NCBI GenBank assembly: GCA_030673825.1 | Contig: JAUTCS010000097.1 | Span: 1-40,915, forward strand | Direction of reading: 5' to 3' | Length of the DNA stretch: 40,915 nucleotides | Source: Verrucomicrobiota bacterium JB024 | GTDB lineage: Bacteria; Verrucomicrobiota; Verrucomicrobiia; Opitutales; Cerasicoccaceae | Part shown: piece by piece, positions 26,511 to 34,962 of the stretch | Layout: the number at the start of each line of letters is the position of its first letter | Numbering within the stretch: the stretch's first letter is position 1 | Notes under the pieces: generated by a model | Told to the model about the DNA's origin: nothing | Database searches by the model: none | What the model saw: only the letters and a program-made list of their open reading frames with translations | Position numbers and translations under genes: made by a program

Positions 26511-27668
26511 TTACCCGGCGGTCTTGTTGGCGGCGCCGAGGGCGTTGTTGAGGGCGCGGGCAAGGCTCTCGATGAGGAAGGGCTTCTGGACGATTTCGGT
26601 CACGCCGAACTCTTTCAACTTGGCCTCCGTGCCCGCGTCGTTAAAGGCGGTGACGAGGATAAAGGGCAGGGTGGGCCGGATGGCGTAAAGCTGCTCGGCC
26701 AGCTCGGGGCCGGACATCTCGGGCATCTTTGAGTCCGAGAGCACGAGGTCGAAGTAGTCCGGGTGCCGCTTGACCATTTCCAGAGCCTCGGAGCCGTTTT
26801 CGGCTACGCTGACGCGGTAGCCGAGCGAGTGGAGGATGTCCATGCCCAACCCGCGCATGATCGGCTCGTCGTCCACGAGCAGGATGGCTTTTTTGTCCTG
26901 CGGGTAGTCCTCGGGAGTGGGCATGGGGGCCTCCGGGACGGGCGTCTCGTGGGAGCGTGGCAGCTCAATGGCAAAGGTGGTTTTGCGACCGGGGGTGCTG
27001 GTGGCCTCGATGGTGCCGCCGCAGTCCTGGACGATCTTATGCACGACGGCGAGGCCGAGCCCGGTTCCCAGGCCCAGCTCCTTGGTGGTGAAATACGGGT
27101 CGAAAATGCGCGGCAGGATGTTCGCGGCAATGCCGGGGCCGGTGTCGCTGACCTCAAGGCAGGCGCGCTCGCCGGAGGCGTCGGTGCCGAGGCGGACGGA
27201 GAGGGAGCCGCCCTTGTCCCCGAGGGCCTGGAGGCCGTTCTGGCACAGGTTCATGACGAGCTGCTGCATTTGGCTGGCGTTGGCCAGGACGCAGACGGGT
27301 TCGTCGGGCACGTGGACCTTCAGGGTGACGGCGGGGCTGACGAAGCCCTCCAGCAGCCGCTCGGTAAAGGCGAGGATCTCGCGCAGGTCGAGGACCTTGT
27401 GCGGGATGTTGTCGTGGCGGCTGTAGGCGGAAATCTGCTCGATCAGCTCGTGGGCGCTGCGGGCGGCCAGCATGACGTTGGCCATGGCTTTGCGGGCGAG
27501 CCGCTCGTTCTTGTACTCGCGCAGGGCCAACTCGGTATTGCCCTGGACGCCCGCCAGGAGGTTTTTCAAGTCATGGGCAATGCCGCGAGCGAGCTTGCCG
27601 AGGATGAGCAGCTTTTCGTCGGTCATGCTCTCCGTCTCGTCGGGGCTCTGGCTGGCGTGCGTGCTCAT
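26511..27668 (-). CDS. Hybrid histidine kinase (kinase then receiver)
   Basis: 385 residues, soluble, with no membrane segment or PAS domain. The dimerisation helix has the H-box GKLARGIAHDLKNLLAG (His32). The ATPase has the N-box QMQQLVMNLCQNGLQAL, G1 DTGPGIA, F-box FDPYFTTK and G2 GLGTGLGLAVV (about 133-206). A receiver follows at about 260-380: ILLVDDEP, phospho-acceptor Asp312 in LSDSKMPEMSG, Thr340 and Lys362 in VQKPF. No output domain is present, so it signals by phosphotransfer or protein contact. It is the fourth gene of a tight minus-strand operon with proC and hldD, whose first gene is another kinase-receiver with reversed order. Confidence 0.93.
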   Translation of the reverse strand: MSTHASQSPDETESMTDEKLLILGKLARGIAHDLKNLLAGVQGNTELALREYKNERLARKAMANVMLAARSAHELIEQISAYSRHDNIPHKVLDLREILAFTERLLEGFVSPAVTLKVHVPDEPVCVLANASQMQQLVMNLCQNGLQALGDKGGSLSVRLGTDASGERACLEVSDTGPGIAANILPRIFDPYFTTKELGLGTGLGLAVVHKIVQDCGGTIEATSTPGRKTTFAIELPRSHETPVPEAPMPTPEDYPQDKKAILLVDDEPIMRGLGMDILHSLGYRVSVAENGSEALEMVKRHPDYFDLVLSDSKMPEMSGPELAEQLYAIRPTLPFILVTAFNDAGTEAKLKEFGVTEIVQKPFLIESLARALNNALGAANKTAG

Positions 27669-27689
27669 GGTGAGGAAGGGGGAGGGCGC

Positions 27690-28685
27690 TCAGGCCGTGG
27701 CGGGGTCGAGGCGGCGATCCGTGCTCAGGTACTGGCTGACGTAATCGGTGACGGCCTCGGGGAGGGTCCACTGGGTGCCGCCGTAGCCGCTTTCGAGGAG
27801 CTTGGTGGTGTCGGCCTGAGTGAAATACTGGTACTTCGAGCGGAGGATTTCGGGCATCTCGACGAAGTCGATCTGCACGGGCAATCCGAGCGTCTCAAAG
27901 ATCGGGGTCACGAGGCTGACCCAGGTGTTGGCCTGGCCGGAGCCGAGGTTGTAAAGGCCGGATGCCTTGGGGGTGGAGGCCAGGTGGATGGTCATTTCCA
28001 CGGCGTCCTTCACATAGAGGAAGTCGCGCATCTGCTCGCCGTCGGCGTAGTCGGGGTGGTAGCTCTTGAAGAGGCCGACGCGGCCGGTGTCGCGGATCTG
28101 GCTAAAAGCCTTGTGGACGACGCTGCGCATGTCGCCCTTGTGGTCCTCATTGGGACCGAAGACGTTAAAATACTTCAGGCCGACGAGGTGGTCGAGCCAG
28201 CCGTTACGCTGGGCGAAGAGGTCGAACAGGTGCTTGGAGTACCCGTACATGTTGAGCGGGCGCAGGCGGGCCAGATCGGGATCGCGGTCGTCCATGCCCT
28301 GGGCCCCGTCTCCATAGGTGGCGGCGCTGGAGGCGTAAACGAAACGGCAGTTTTTCTGCAAGGCCCACTCGGCGAGTACCTTGGTGTATTCGTAGTTGTT
28401 GTGGACGAGGTAGCGGCAGTCCTTCTCGGTCGTGGCGGAGCAGGCGCCGAGGTGGAAGATCGTGCGGATATCACCCATGTCCTCCAACTCGTCGATCAGG
28501 TCGTCGGCCTCGACGTAGTCGGCGTAGCGCAGGGGGACGAGGTTCTTGAACTTATCGTCGGAGCCGAGAAAGTCGCTGATGAGGATGTTGTCGAGGCCGC
28601 GGCGGTTGAGCGCCCAGACCAGGGAGCTGCCGATGAAGCCGGCACCGCCGGTGACGAGGATACGGCCTTTTTCAAGTTGTGGCAT
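27690..28685 (-). CDS. hldD: ADP-L-glycero-D-manno-heptose 6-epimerase
   Basis: 331 residues of the short-chain dehydrogenase/epimerase fold. NADP-binding TGGAGFIGSSLVWALN is at 12-27. FHLGACSATTEKD is characteristic of this enzyme. The catalytic Ser/Tyr/Lys are in YASSAATYGDG and YGYSKHLFD, and GLKYFNVFGPNEDHKG completes the signature. It makes ADP-L-glycero-D-manno-heptose, the inner-core sugar of lipopolysaccharide, so the organism is Gram-negative with heptose-containing LPS or a related glycan. Spacing of 3 bases to proC and 21 bases to the next kinase gene places it inside the operon. Confidence 0.97.
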   Translation of the reverse strand: MPQLEKGRILVTGGAGFIGSSLVWALNRRGLDNILISDFLGSDDKFKNLVPLRYADYVEADDLIDELEDMGDIRTIFHLGACSATTEKDCRYLVHNNYEYTKVLAEWALQKNCRFVYASSAATYGDGAQGMDDRDPDLARLRPLNMYGYSKHLFDLFAQRNGWLDHLVGLKYFNVFGPNEDHKGDMRSVVHKAFSQIRDTGRVGLFKSYHPDYADGEQMRDFLYVKDAVEMTIHLASTPKASGLYNLGSGQANTWVSLVTPIFETLGLPVQIDFVEMPEILRSKYQYFTQADTTKLLESGYGGTQWTLPEAVTDYVSQYLSTDRRLDPATA

Positions 28686-28688
28686 AAT

Positions 28689-29492
28689 CTAGAGCTGGGA
28701 GAGTTCGACCGAACGCTTTTGCGCGGCAGTCAGGGCTTCGGTCACGATCCCGCGCAGATTGTTCCCGGCGAAGGATTCGAGCGCGGCCTGAGTGGTGCCA
28801 CCGGGGGAGGTGACGTGCTTGCGGAGGGTTTCGGGGTCCTCGGGGGAGGCGTCCATGAGCAGGGCCGAGCCGAGCACGGTCTGCTTGGCCAGGACGGCGG
28901 CGGTGGCGCGGTCGAGGCCGAGGGTGACGCCCGCCTCCTCCATTGCCTTCGTAAACTCAAAAACGTAGGCCGGGCCGGAGCCACTCAGGGCGGTAACGGC
29001 GTCGAGTTGGCTCTCGGGGAGGGCCACGGTCAGTCCGAGGGCGCCGAGGATGCCCTCGACGGCCTGCCGGTCGGCGTCCGTGAGCGGAGCCTGCGAAGCG
29101 AAAGCGGTGGCCCCGGCGCCGATCTGGCCGGGGGTGTTGGGCATGGCGCGCACGAGGTTGCGGCACTGCGGGAACTTCGCCCCGAGGCGCTCCAGGGTGG
29201 TCCCGGCGAGAATGGAGAGGACGAGCTTGCCCGCCGTGAGGGCGGTCAGCTTCTCGTCCAGCGCGCTGAACTGCTGCGGCTTGCAGGCCAGGACCATGAT
29301 GTCCGCCCCGGGCAACAGCGTGGCCAGGTCGCGGGAAAAGCCGATACCGGTCTTTTTCGCCAGTTCGGGCCCGGTGTCGTCGTCGCCGCAGGTGCAGGCG
29401 AGTTCTTCGGGCTTGCACAGCCCCTTGCGGATGAGGCCGCCAATGATGGCCGAAGCCATTCGGCCGGCGCCGAGGAAAACCACTTTTGCCAT
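28689..29492 (-). CDS. proC: Pyrroline-5-carboxylate reductase
   Basis: 267 residues. The NADP-binding N-terminus is VVFLGAGRMASAIIGGLIRKG, followed by VLACKPQQF and LVRAMPNTPGQIGAGATAF. The ProC signature is ALSGSGPAYVFEFTKAMEEAG, and the C-terminal TSPGGTTQAALESF is also typical. It reduces pyrroline-5-carboxylate to L-proline in the cytosol. The gene lies 9 bases after the REC-kinase gene and 3 bases before hldD, an unusual setting for a housekeeping proline gene. Confidence 0.97.
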   Translation of the reverse strand: MAKVVFLGAGRMASAIIGGLIRKGLCKPEELACTCGDDDTGPELAKKTGIGFSRDLATLLPGADIMVLACKPQQFSALDEKLTALTAGKLVLSILAGTTLERLGAKFPQCRNLVRAMPNTPGQIGAGATAFASQAPLTDADRQAVEGILGALGLTVALPESQLDAVTALSGSGPAYVFEFTKAMEEAGVTLGLDRATAAVLAKQTVLGSALLMDASPEDPETLRKHVTSPGGTTQAALESFAGNNLRGIVTEALTAAQKRSVELSQL

Positions 29493-29501
29493 TTTCTTAA
29501 A

Positions 29502-30647
29502 TTAACCGATGGTCCGCCCGGCCAGTTGCTCCGGGATGGTCTTGGAGACCGGGTAGCTGACGACGGCACAGGTGCCGCCGCCCGGACGCTCTTGCAGGTC
29601 CAGGTCACCGTGCAGATTGCGGACGGCGTGGCGGGCCATGGTCAGGCCGAGTCCGCGGCCGACCGAGGTCTTGCTGGTGATGAAAGGTTCGAAAATCGTG
29701 TCGCGGATGTTGACCGGGATGCCCGCGCCGTCGTCGTTGATCTTGATCAGCAACCGCTGGCTGTCGCCCATATCGACGAGTTCGGTCTCGAGCCACACCT
29801 CACGGTTTTCGTTGGGCTCGTTCTTCGGATAGGATTCCCAGGCGTTGATGAGGAGCTTGCCGATGATGCTCTCCAAGGCCTCGTTGTTCGTTTCGAGGGT
29901 GAAGTCCTCGGGCAGGTCGTTGGTAATGGTGACGACGGTATCGACCTCGTACTCTTCCTTGAAGCGTTCGATGCTCGACTCCAGCAGGTCCTGGAGGTTG
30001 AGGGGCGTGAGGGCGACGCGCTCGTTCGTGGCGATGGTGCTGAGCTGCCGGATGATGTTGACCATGCGGTTGATGGCCTGATCCATCAGGGTCACGCTGC
30101 GCTGGACCATGTCCGGGCTGTCGAAGCCGTTCTTGAGCAGGTCGAGGTAACCCACGACCACGCCGAGCAGGTTGTTCAAATTATGGGCAATGCCCTGGGT
30201 GATGGCGCCGATGGCCGCGGTCTTGCGGGAGTCCGCCAGGCGCATCTGCAGGTCCATGTTCGCGCGGAAGATTTCCTGGAGCCGCAGCTGGGTCTTCACG
30301 CGGGCGAGGGTCTCGTCCAGGTCGATGGGCTTGGTGATGTAGTCCACGCCCCCGGCGCTGAGGCCCTCCAGTTTGCCCTCCTTGGAGGACTTGGCGGTGA
30401 TGAAAATGATCGGGATGGCCTTGGTGTCCTCGTTTTCCTTGAGACGCTGGCAGGCCTCGATGCCGTCCATTTCGGGCATCATGACGTCGAGCAGGATGAG
30501 GTCGGGGGGGGTGGCCTTGACCGCTTCCAGACATTCCAGTCCATTGTAGGCGGTCTGTACGACATAGCCCTCGCGCTCAAGCTTGCGCTGGAGCAGCTTG
30601 ATGTTGATGGGCTGGTCGTCGACAACGAGGATTTTAGCGGGCTTCAC
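29502..30647 (-). CDS. Receiver-histidine kinase fusion
   Basis: 381 residues, soluble. The receiver (about 4-120) has ILVVDDQP, phospho-acceptor Asp54 in ILLDVMMPEMDG and Lys106 in YITKPI. A short coiled helix leads to the H-box GAITQGIAHNLNNLLG (His155). The ATPase follows (about 245-375) with LESIIGKLLINAWESY, NDDGAGI, IFEPFITSK and GRGLGLTMA. The receiver-first order suggests the kinase is controlled by an incoming phosphate. The start is GTG at 30647, in frame with the conserved KILVVDD; no ATG is near. First gene of the operon REC-HK / proC / hldD / HK-REC, and 134 bases downstream of the SGNH gene. Confidence 0.93.
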   Translation of the reverse strand: MKPAKILVVDDQPINIKLLQRKLEREGYVVQTAYNGLECLEAVKATPPDLILLDVMMPEMDGIEACQRLKENEDTKAIPIIFITAKSSKEGKLEGLSAGGVDYITKPIDLDETLARVKTQLRLQEIFRANMDLQMRLADSRKTAAIGAITQGIAHNLNNLLGVVVGYLDLLKNGFDSPDMVQRSVTLMDQAINRMVNIIRQLSTIATNERVALTPLNLQDLLESSIERFKEEYEVDTVVTITNDLPEDFTLETNNEALESIIGKLLINAWESYPKNEPNENREVWLETELVDMGDSQRLLIKINDDGAGIPVNIRDTIFEPFITSKTSVGRGLGLTMARHAVRNLHGDLDLQERPGGGTCAVVSYPVSKTIPEQLAGRTIG

Positions 30648-30781
30648 AGCGCGGGATTGGATTCGAGTTCGGCCTTATGATGAGCGGGTTCGGGGGCTTA
30701 GCGCAAACCCATTTTTCCATTCCTGAGCGGTTGCCTCGGGGACGATGGGGCCACGGCGGCATTTTCCGTGCAGGATCGGAG

Positions 30782-31843
30782 CTATTGCGGGCGGATCACG
30801 CCCCGCTCATTGAGGTATTCGAGGAGGGTCCGGGCTGCGATCTGGTGCCCGGCATTGCCCCAGTGGGCGTCGTTGGGCAGGTAAATGTCCTGTACCTCTC
30901 CGCTTTCGACGGCTGCGCCGATGGCCTCGTGCAGGGGCAGGCGGGGCAGGTCCCCGGCGTTGGGGAGCAGCTCCAGGGTGTTGAGGATGGGGGTGGGCGG
31001 GGACTGGATATAGTCGCGGAAGATGGTGGATTTGTCCGGGGCGAGCATGAAGACGAAGTGGGTCACGCCGTTGGCCTCGACCCGCTCGCGCAGGGTGCGC
31101 ACGCGCTGCGCGATGATCGCCCACCACTCGGGAGTGACGTCGTTCTTCCAGGTATCTCCGTGATAGTAGAGAATCTCGCTGGGGAGCCGGTTGGTGAAAA
31201 AGACGTCCGAGGTGAGCTGGCAGCGGATGGCCTTGTCGCGGGTGCCGATGAGGCGCTTGAGGTCGCGCTGGAGGCGGTGGACCCCGTCGCTCATGTTGAA
31301 GGACGGGCTCAGGTCCGGCAGCACGCGGGTCTTGGTCGCCGGTTCGGGCGCGAGACTGAGTGTGCTGGTGACGGACGCCGTATCCACCGGGATCGATACG
31401 TCGTCTCCGAAGCCCGGGTTGAGGGTGTGCAAGCCGTGCTCGACGATCTCATAGACGAACAGCTTGGGCGGGTGCTGGCGGAAGGTCTCGCTCTCCAGCA
31501 GCTCGGGAATCGAGATCTGGCCGCTGTGAAAGGTGATGATGCTCCAGCCGGTGGCCTCGTGCAGGTAGTTCTCCCAGCCAAAGGTGGTGTTCTGGGAAAA
31601 GGAGTCCCCCACAACCACGACATCGTAAGGGCGGTCGTAAGTCTTGAGGGTGGGGGCCTGGGTCCAGAGTTGCTCGTTAAACACCTCCTCGCCCGCCCGT
31701 GGGGCGAAATCCTGCTCGCGGTAGCCCCCGAGCCGGGTCATATCGCCGGTGTAGGTGGCGGTGGTGGACACATAGGCGGTCACCACGACCCACACGAGTG
31801 CGAAACAGAGGGCCAGTCCGAGGGCGTAGGTGCGCTGCTTCAT
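30782..31843 (-). CDS. AlgX/AlgJ-like SGNH acetyltransferase partner
   Basis: 353 residues. A single N-terminal membrane anchor or uncleaved signal (about 6-25) places the rest in the periplasm. The SGNH nucleophile block is VVVGDSFSQNTTFGWENYL (Ser81). The late Asp-x-His is in LPNDAHWGNAGHQIAA (Asp325/His327), and FVYEIVEHGLHTL is typical of AlgJ/AlgX/DltD-like proteins. Such proteins take acyl groups from an MBOAT partner and acetylate exopolysaccharides or wall glycans. The MBOAT gene ends 3 bases upstream, so the two form a pair. The glycan is unknown; no polysaccharide synthase is in the window. Confidence 0.88.
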   Translation of the reverse strand: MKQRTYALGLALCFALVWVVVTAYVSTTATYTGDMTRLGGYREQDFAPRAGEEVFNEQLWTQAPTLKTYDRPYDVVVVGDSFSQNTTFGWENYLHEATGWSIITFHSGQISIPELLESETFRQHPPKLFVYEIVEHGLHTLNPGFGDDVSIPVDTASVTSTLSLAPEPATKTRVLPDLSPSFNMSDGVHRLQRDLKRLIGTRDKAIRCQLTSDVFFTNRLPSEILYYHGDTWKNDVTPEWWAIIAQRVRTLRERVEANGVTHFVFMLAPDKSTIFRDYIQSPPTPILNTLELLPNAGDLPRLPLHEAIGAAVESGEVQDIYLPNDAHWGNAGHQIAARTLLEYLNERGVIRPQ

Positions 31844-31846
31844 GCC

Positions 31847-33343
31847 TCAGAACTGGTAGTAGAGGAACTCGCTGACCGTGGTCATGTTCCAGATCGTGAC
31901 CAGGAACAGCCCGGCGGTGAAGCCCAGCCAGCCGAAGCTGGGCCGCCAGCACAGGCGGCTGGGACCGGGGCAGAGCTTGCCATGGTCGATGTAGAGCCCC
32001 GGAAAGAGTTGCATGGTATTGGGCAAGGTGAAGACGACAACCCCCGCGGCCAGCAGGATGGCCAGCGGCGTGCCATGATAGTCGCCGTGAGCGGTGGCCG
32101 AGATCCCCCAGCTCTGGAGCGTGCCGACCCATTCGGTGGGGACGGTCAACCCGCCCAGCGGGACCATTTCCGACCAGAAGTGCCAGGCCCCCGAAAAGGA
32201 CGGGCTGTTGAAAATCACCCAGGTGAAAATGAGGAAAACGAAGGTGACGACATGCGCGCAGGCACGACCGGCCCACCCGCCGCGCTCCTTCCAGAGGTGG
32301 CGCCACAGGTGGTTCGCGCCGATGGCGAGCCCGTGCACCAACCCCCAGATCAGAAAGGTCCAGCCCGCCCCGTGCCAGATGCCCCCGATCAGCATTGTGA
32401 CCAGGATATTGAGGAACTTGCGGTCGATGCGCACGCGCCCCCCGCCCAGCGGGAAGTAGATGTAGTCCCGCAGAAAGCTGGAGAGCGAGATGTGCCAGCG
32501 ACGCCAGAACTCGATGATATTGAGAGACTTGTAGGGGGAGTAGAAGTTGATCGGCAGCCGGAAGCCGAAGAGGAAGCCCAGCGCCAGCGCCATGTCCGTG
32601 TAGGCGGAGAAGTCGAAGTAGATCTGGAAGGTGTAGGCCAGCGCCCCGGTCCAGGTCTCGTAAATGTTCAGGACCTGGTGCAGCTCGGCCTGCCGGAACA
32701 ACGGCGAGGCGATGGTGCTGAGCTGGTCGGCGAGGACGACTTTCTTAAAAAGCCCGACCACAAACAGCGTGGCCGCGACATTGACGTTGGCCAGGGTGAT
32801 TTTCGAGACGGCCTCGCGGATCTGCGAGATGAAGTCCTTGTGGTGCACGATGGGCCCGGCGATCAACTGCGGGAAAAACGACACGAACAGCGCATACTCC
32901 AGGAAATCGTGCGGCTCGGTCAGTCGCCGGTACACATCGACCAGGTAGGCGATCTGCTGGAAGGTGAAAAACGAGATGCCGATGGGCAGTACCAGCCCCC
33001 AGAGCGGAAACTGCGTGCCCGCTGCCGTATTAACCGAGCCGATCATGAAGTCGGCATATTTGAACACCAGCAGCGGGGTCAGATTGACGGCGATCCCGAT
33101 CACCAACCACAACTTGCGGGTCCGCTCCCGGCGGGTGAGGATGCGCGAGAGAACGAGGTTGAGCACGATCATGCCCGCCAGCAGGCCGAAAAAGCGGATG
33201 TCCCACCAGGCGTAGTACACGCAGGAGCCTGCCAGCAGCAGCCACAATGGCGCACGACCGTACCGGCTCCTCACCAGAATGGCGTAGAGCAGGAACAGCA
33301 ACGGCAGAAAGACAAAAAGAAAGACGTAGCTGTTGAAGAGCAT
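31847..33343 (-). CDS. MBOAT-family membrane O-acyltransferase
   Basis: 498 residues from the ATG at 33343 (MLFNSYVFLFVFLPLLFLL), the standard AlgI/PatA-like start. The open frame continues upstream to 33445, but the added residues are polar and lie across a hairpin. Ten or more membrane helices are visible. Family motifs: LPIGISFFTFQQIAYLVDVYR, FFPQLIAGPI, YFDFSAYTDMALALG, FWRRWHISLSSFLRDYIYFPLGG and the catalytic-histidine block GGIWHGAGWTF. It moves acyl groups across the membrane to the SGNH partner encoded directly downstream, for O-acetylation of a surface polysaccharide. Confidence 0.95.
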   Translation of the reverse strand: MLFNSYVFLFVFLPLLFLLYAILVRSRYGRAPLWLLLAGSCVYYAWWDIRFFGLLAGMIVLNLVLSRILTRRERTRKLWLVIGIAVNLTPLLVFKYADFMIGSVNTAAGTQFPLWGLVLPIGISFFTFQQIAYLVDVYRRLTEPHDFLEYALFVSFFPQLIAGPIVHHKDFISQIREAVSKITLANVNVAATLFVVGLFKKVVLADQLSTIASPLFRQAELHQVLNIYETWTGALAYTFQIYFDFSAYTDMALALGFLFGFRLPINFYSPYKSLNIIEFWRRWHISLSSFLRDYIYFPLGGGRVRIDRKFLNILVTMLIGGIWHGAGWTFLIWGLVHGLAIGANHLWRHLWKERGGWAGRACAHVVTFVFLIFTWVIFNSPSFSGAWHFWSEMVPLGGLTVPTEWVGTLQSWGISATAHGDYHGTPLAILLAAGVVVFTLPNTMQLFPGLYIDHGKLCPGPSRLCWRPSFGWLGFTAGLFLVTIWNMTTVSEFLYYQF

Positions 33344-33353
33344 GAGCAAGCGA

Positions 33354-33375
33354 AGCCTCCCGAAGTCGGGAGGCT
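33354..33375 (-). promoter_or_regulatory. Hairpin just upstream of the MBOAT start
   Basis: On the minus strand AGCCTCCC and GGGAGGCT pair around GACTTC (stem 8 bp, extendable to 10 with a minimal loop). It ends 10 bases before the ATG at 33343. No T tract follows, so a terminator is unlikely. The right arm includes GGGAGG, a strong ribosome-binding-like sequence, which would be hidden when the hairpin forms. Control of translation is a reasonable guess. Confidence 0.5.
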
Positions 33376-33483
33376 GCTGCCTCGCGGAAAGACCGAACCG
33401 ATTGACAACCCGTGCGATAAAAAACGGCGAACGGGGAACCGACAATAAAAATAACCGCCTTTAACTGCGGTGACGCAAGCGGC

Positions 33484-34083
33484 CTATTCGGCGATGACCA
33501 CTGTGCGGCAGAGGAAATCGTGCCCGGCGCGGCGGTTGCCGTTGAAGAACGGGATCAGGTAGTTGACCCACAGGAGCATGGGCAGGGGCAGAGGAAAAAG
33601 CAGGGTGAGGGTTTTGATCCCGCCGCGCAGGGCGTACTCAAAGGGGGACGCGGGTTGGCCGGTCTGGATCTTGATCGCGCGCAGGCCGAAGGTGCGCTTA
33701 CCCAGCGAGGTGCCCTTGCACAGGGCTTCCACCAAGCCAAAATACACCCAGAAGGTGATGATCATGATTTGCCAGCTGTAGGCGAGCATCTGCACCATGG
33801 GCGAGTCCTCAGCCGGTTCGGGGGCGGGCGGTGTCGGTTCGCCGTTACGCTGGGCCTCCTGTACGGCGGCGGCGTAGCTGTCCACGGTCTGGACCATGTC
33901 GCGCATGCCCTCGGCATGGTTCTGGGGCAGGAGGATTTTGATCAACAGAAACAGGGTGAAGAAAAACACCAGCAGCCCGTCCATGAGGAAGGCCAGTGCC
34001 CGCATACCCAAGCCCGCCCGCCGCGGCAAGGGCGGCGGCGGGGTAAACCCTCCGGGCAGGGGCGGCGGTGTCTGCTCGGCCAT
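33484..34083 (-). CDS. RDD-family membrane protein
   Basis: 199 residues. A Pro-rich N-tail (1-22) is followed by RAGLGMRALAFLMDGLLVFFFTLFLL (first helix, with the family Arg and Asp). Helices follow near 102-122 and 152-178. KGTSLGKRTFGLRAIKIQTGQP is the RDD signature loop and NRRAGHDFLCRTVVI closes the domain. RDD proteins are small membrane proteins of mostly unknown or transport-related role. The gene starts 9 bases after the folD stop, so the two are co-transcribed. Confidence 0.92.
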   Translation of the reverse strand: MAEQTPPPLPGGFTPPPPLPRRAGLGMRALAFLMDGLLVFFFTLFLLIKILLPQNHAEGMRDMVQTVDSYAAAVQEAQRNGEPTPPAPEPAEDSPMVQMLAYSWQIMIITFWVYFGLVEALCKGTSLGKRTFGLRAIKIQTGQPASPFEYALRGGIKTLTLLFPLPLPMLLWVNYLIPFFNGNRRAGHDFLCRTVVIAE

Positions 34084-34092
34084 GGGAAGGCC

Positions 34093-34962
34093 CTAGGCCT
34101 GGCTCAGCTTGAACGCCTTGAGCGTGTTCTTCATCAGCATGGCCACGGTCATGGGGCCGACGCCGCCGGGCACCGGGGTGATCAGGCTGCACTTGGGCGC
34201 GACCGCGTCGAAGTCCACATCCCCGACCAGGCGGTACCCGCGCTTGCGGCTGGGGTCCTCCACTCGGTTGATGCCCACGTCGATGACGACCGCGCCTTCC
34301 TTGACCATGTCCGCGGTGATAAAGTTGGCCCGTCCGATAGCGGCGACCACGATGTCCGCCTGGGAAGTGATTTCGGCCAGATTCTGGGTGCGCGAGTGGC
34401 ACATGGTGACGGTGGCGTCACCGGCGGCGCCCTTCATCCCGAGCAGAAGGGAGACGGGCTTGCCCACGATCAGGCTGCGGCCCACGACGGCCACGTTCTT
34501 GCCCTGGGTCTTCACGCCCGAGCGCTGGAGCAGCTCGATGATCCCGGCCGGGGTGCAGGCGACGAACGCCGTCGGGTCTTCCTGGCAGAGCTTGCCGAGG
34601 TTGGCCGCGTTGAAGCCGTCCACGTCCTTGAGGGGGGAGACCCGGTTAAAGACCTCGCGTTCGTTCATGTGCGCGGGCAGGGGGGCCTGCACGAGGATGC
34701 CGTGCACGCCGGGGTCGGCGTTGAGCTCGTCGATGAGCATGAGCAGCTCCTCCTGCGTCGTGCTCTCGGGGAGCACGCACAGGCGGCTCTCGATGCCGGC
34801 TTCACCGGCGACCCGCTGTTTCTTGTTCACGTAGGAGACCGAGGCCGGGTCTTCGCCCACGCGGATAAAGGTGACGCAGGGTTCGCCCATAAGGGAAGCG
34901 ACTTCCGCCGCCACATCCGCCAGCACCTGTTGTGAGATCGCGTTACCGTCAATCAATTCCAT
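34093..34962 (-). CDS. folD: Bifunctional methylene-tetrahydrofolate dehydrogenase/cyclohydrolase
   Basis: 289 residues from the ATG at 34962 ([18 protein letters not shown]). Catalytic region [17 protein letters not shown] holds the Tyr and Lys of the family. [54 protein letters not shown] and the C-terminal [15 protein letters not shown] are diagnostic. It interconverts 5,10-methylene- and 10-formyl-tetrahydrofolate in the cytosol. The upstream in-frame extension to 35037 runs into a repeat region and is not credible. Confidence 0.97.
   Translation of the reverse strand: MELIDGNAISQQVLADVAAEVASLMGEPCVTFIRVGEDPASVSYVNKKQRVAGEAGIESRLCVLPESTTQEELLMLIDELNADPGVHGILVQAPLPAHMNEREVFNRVSPLKDVDGFNAANLGKLCQEDPTAFVACTPAGIIELLQRSGVKTQGKNVAVVGRSLIVGKPVSLLLGMKGAAGDATVTMCHSRTQNLAEITSQADIVVAAIGRANFITADMVKEGAVVIDVGINRVEDPSRKRGYRLVGDVDFDAVAPKCSLITPVPGGVGPMTVAMLMKNTLKAFKLSQA

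Noticed and set aside
26763-30680. 1305-codon plus-strand open frame opposite the proC/hldD operon
   Set aside because: Antisense to four well-supported genes, crosses their boundaries, and has no recognisable domain.
30677-33448. 923-codon plus-strand open frame opposite the MBOAT/SGNH genes
   Set aside because: Composition is typical of antisense frames (Gly, Asp, Glu, Gln, His) and the minus strand carries the MBOAT and SGNH motifs.
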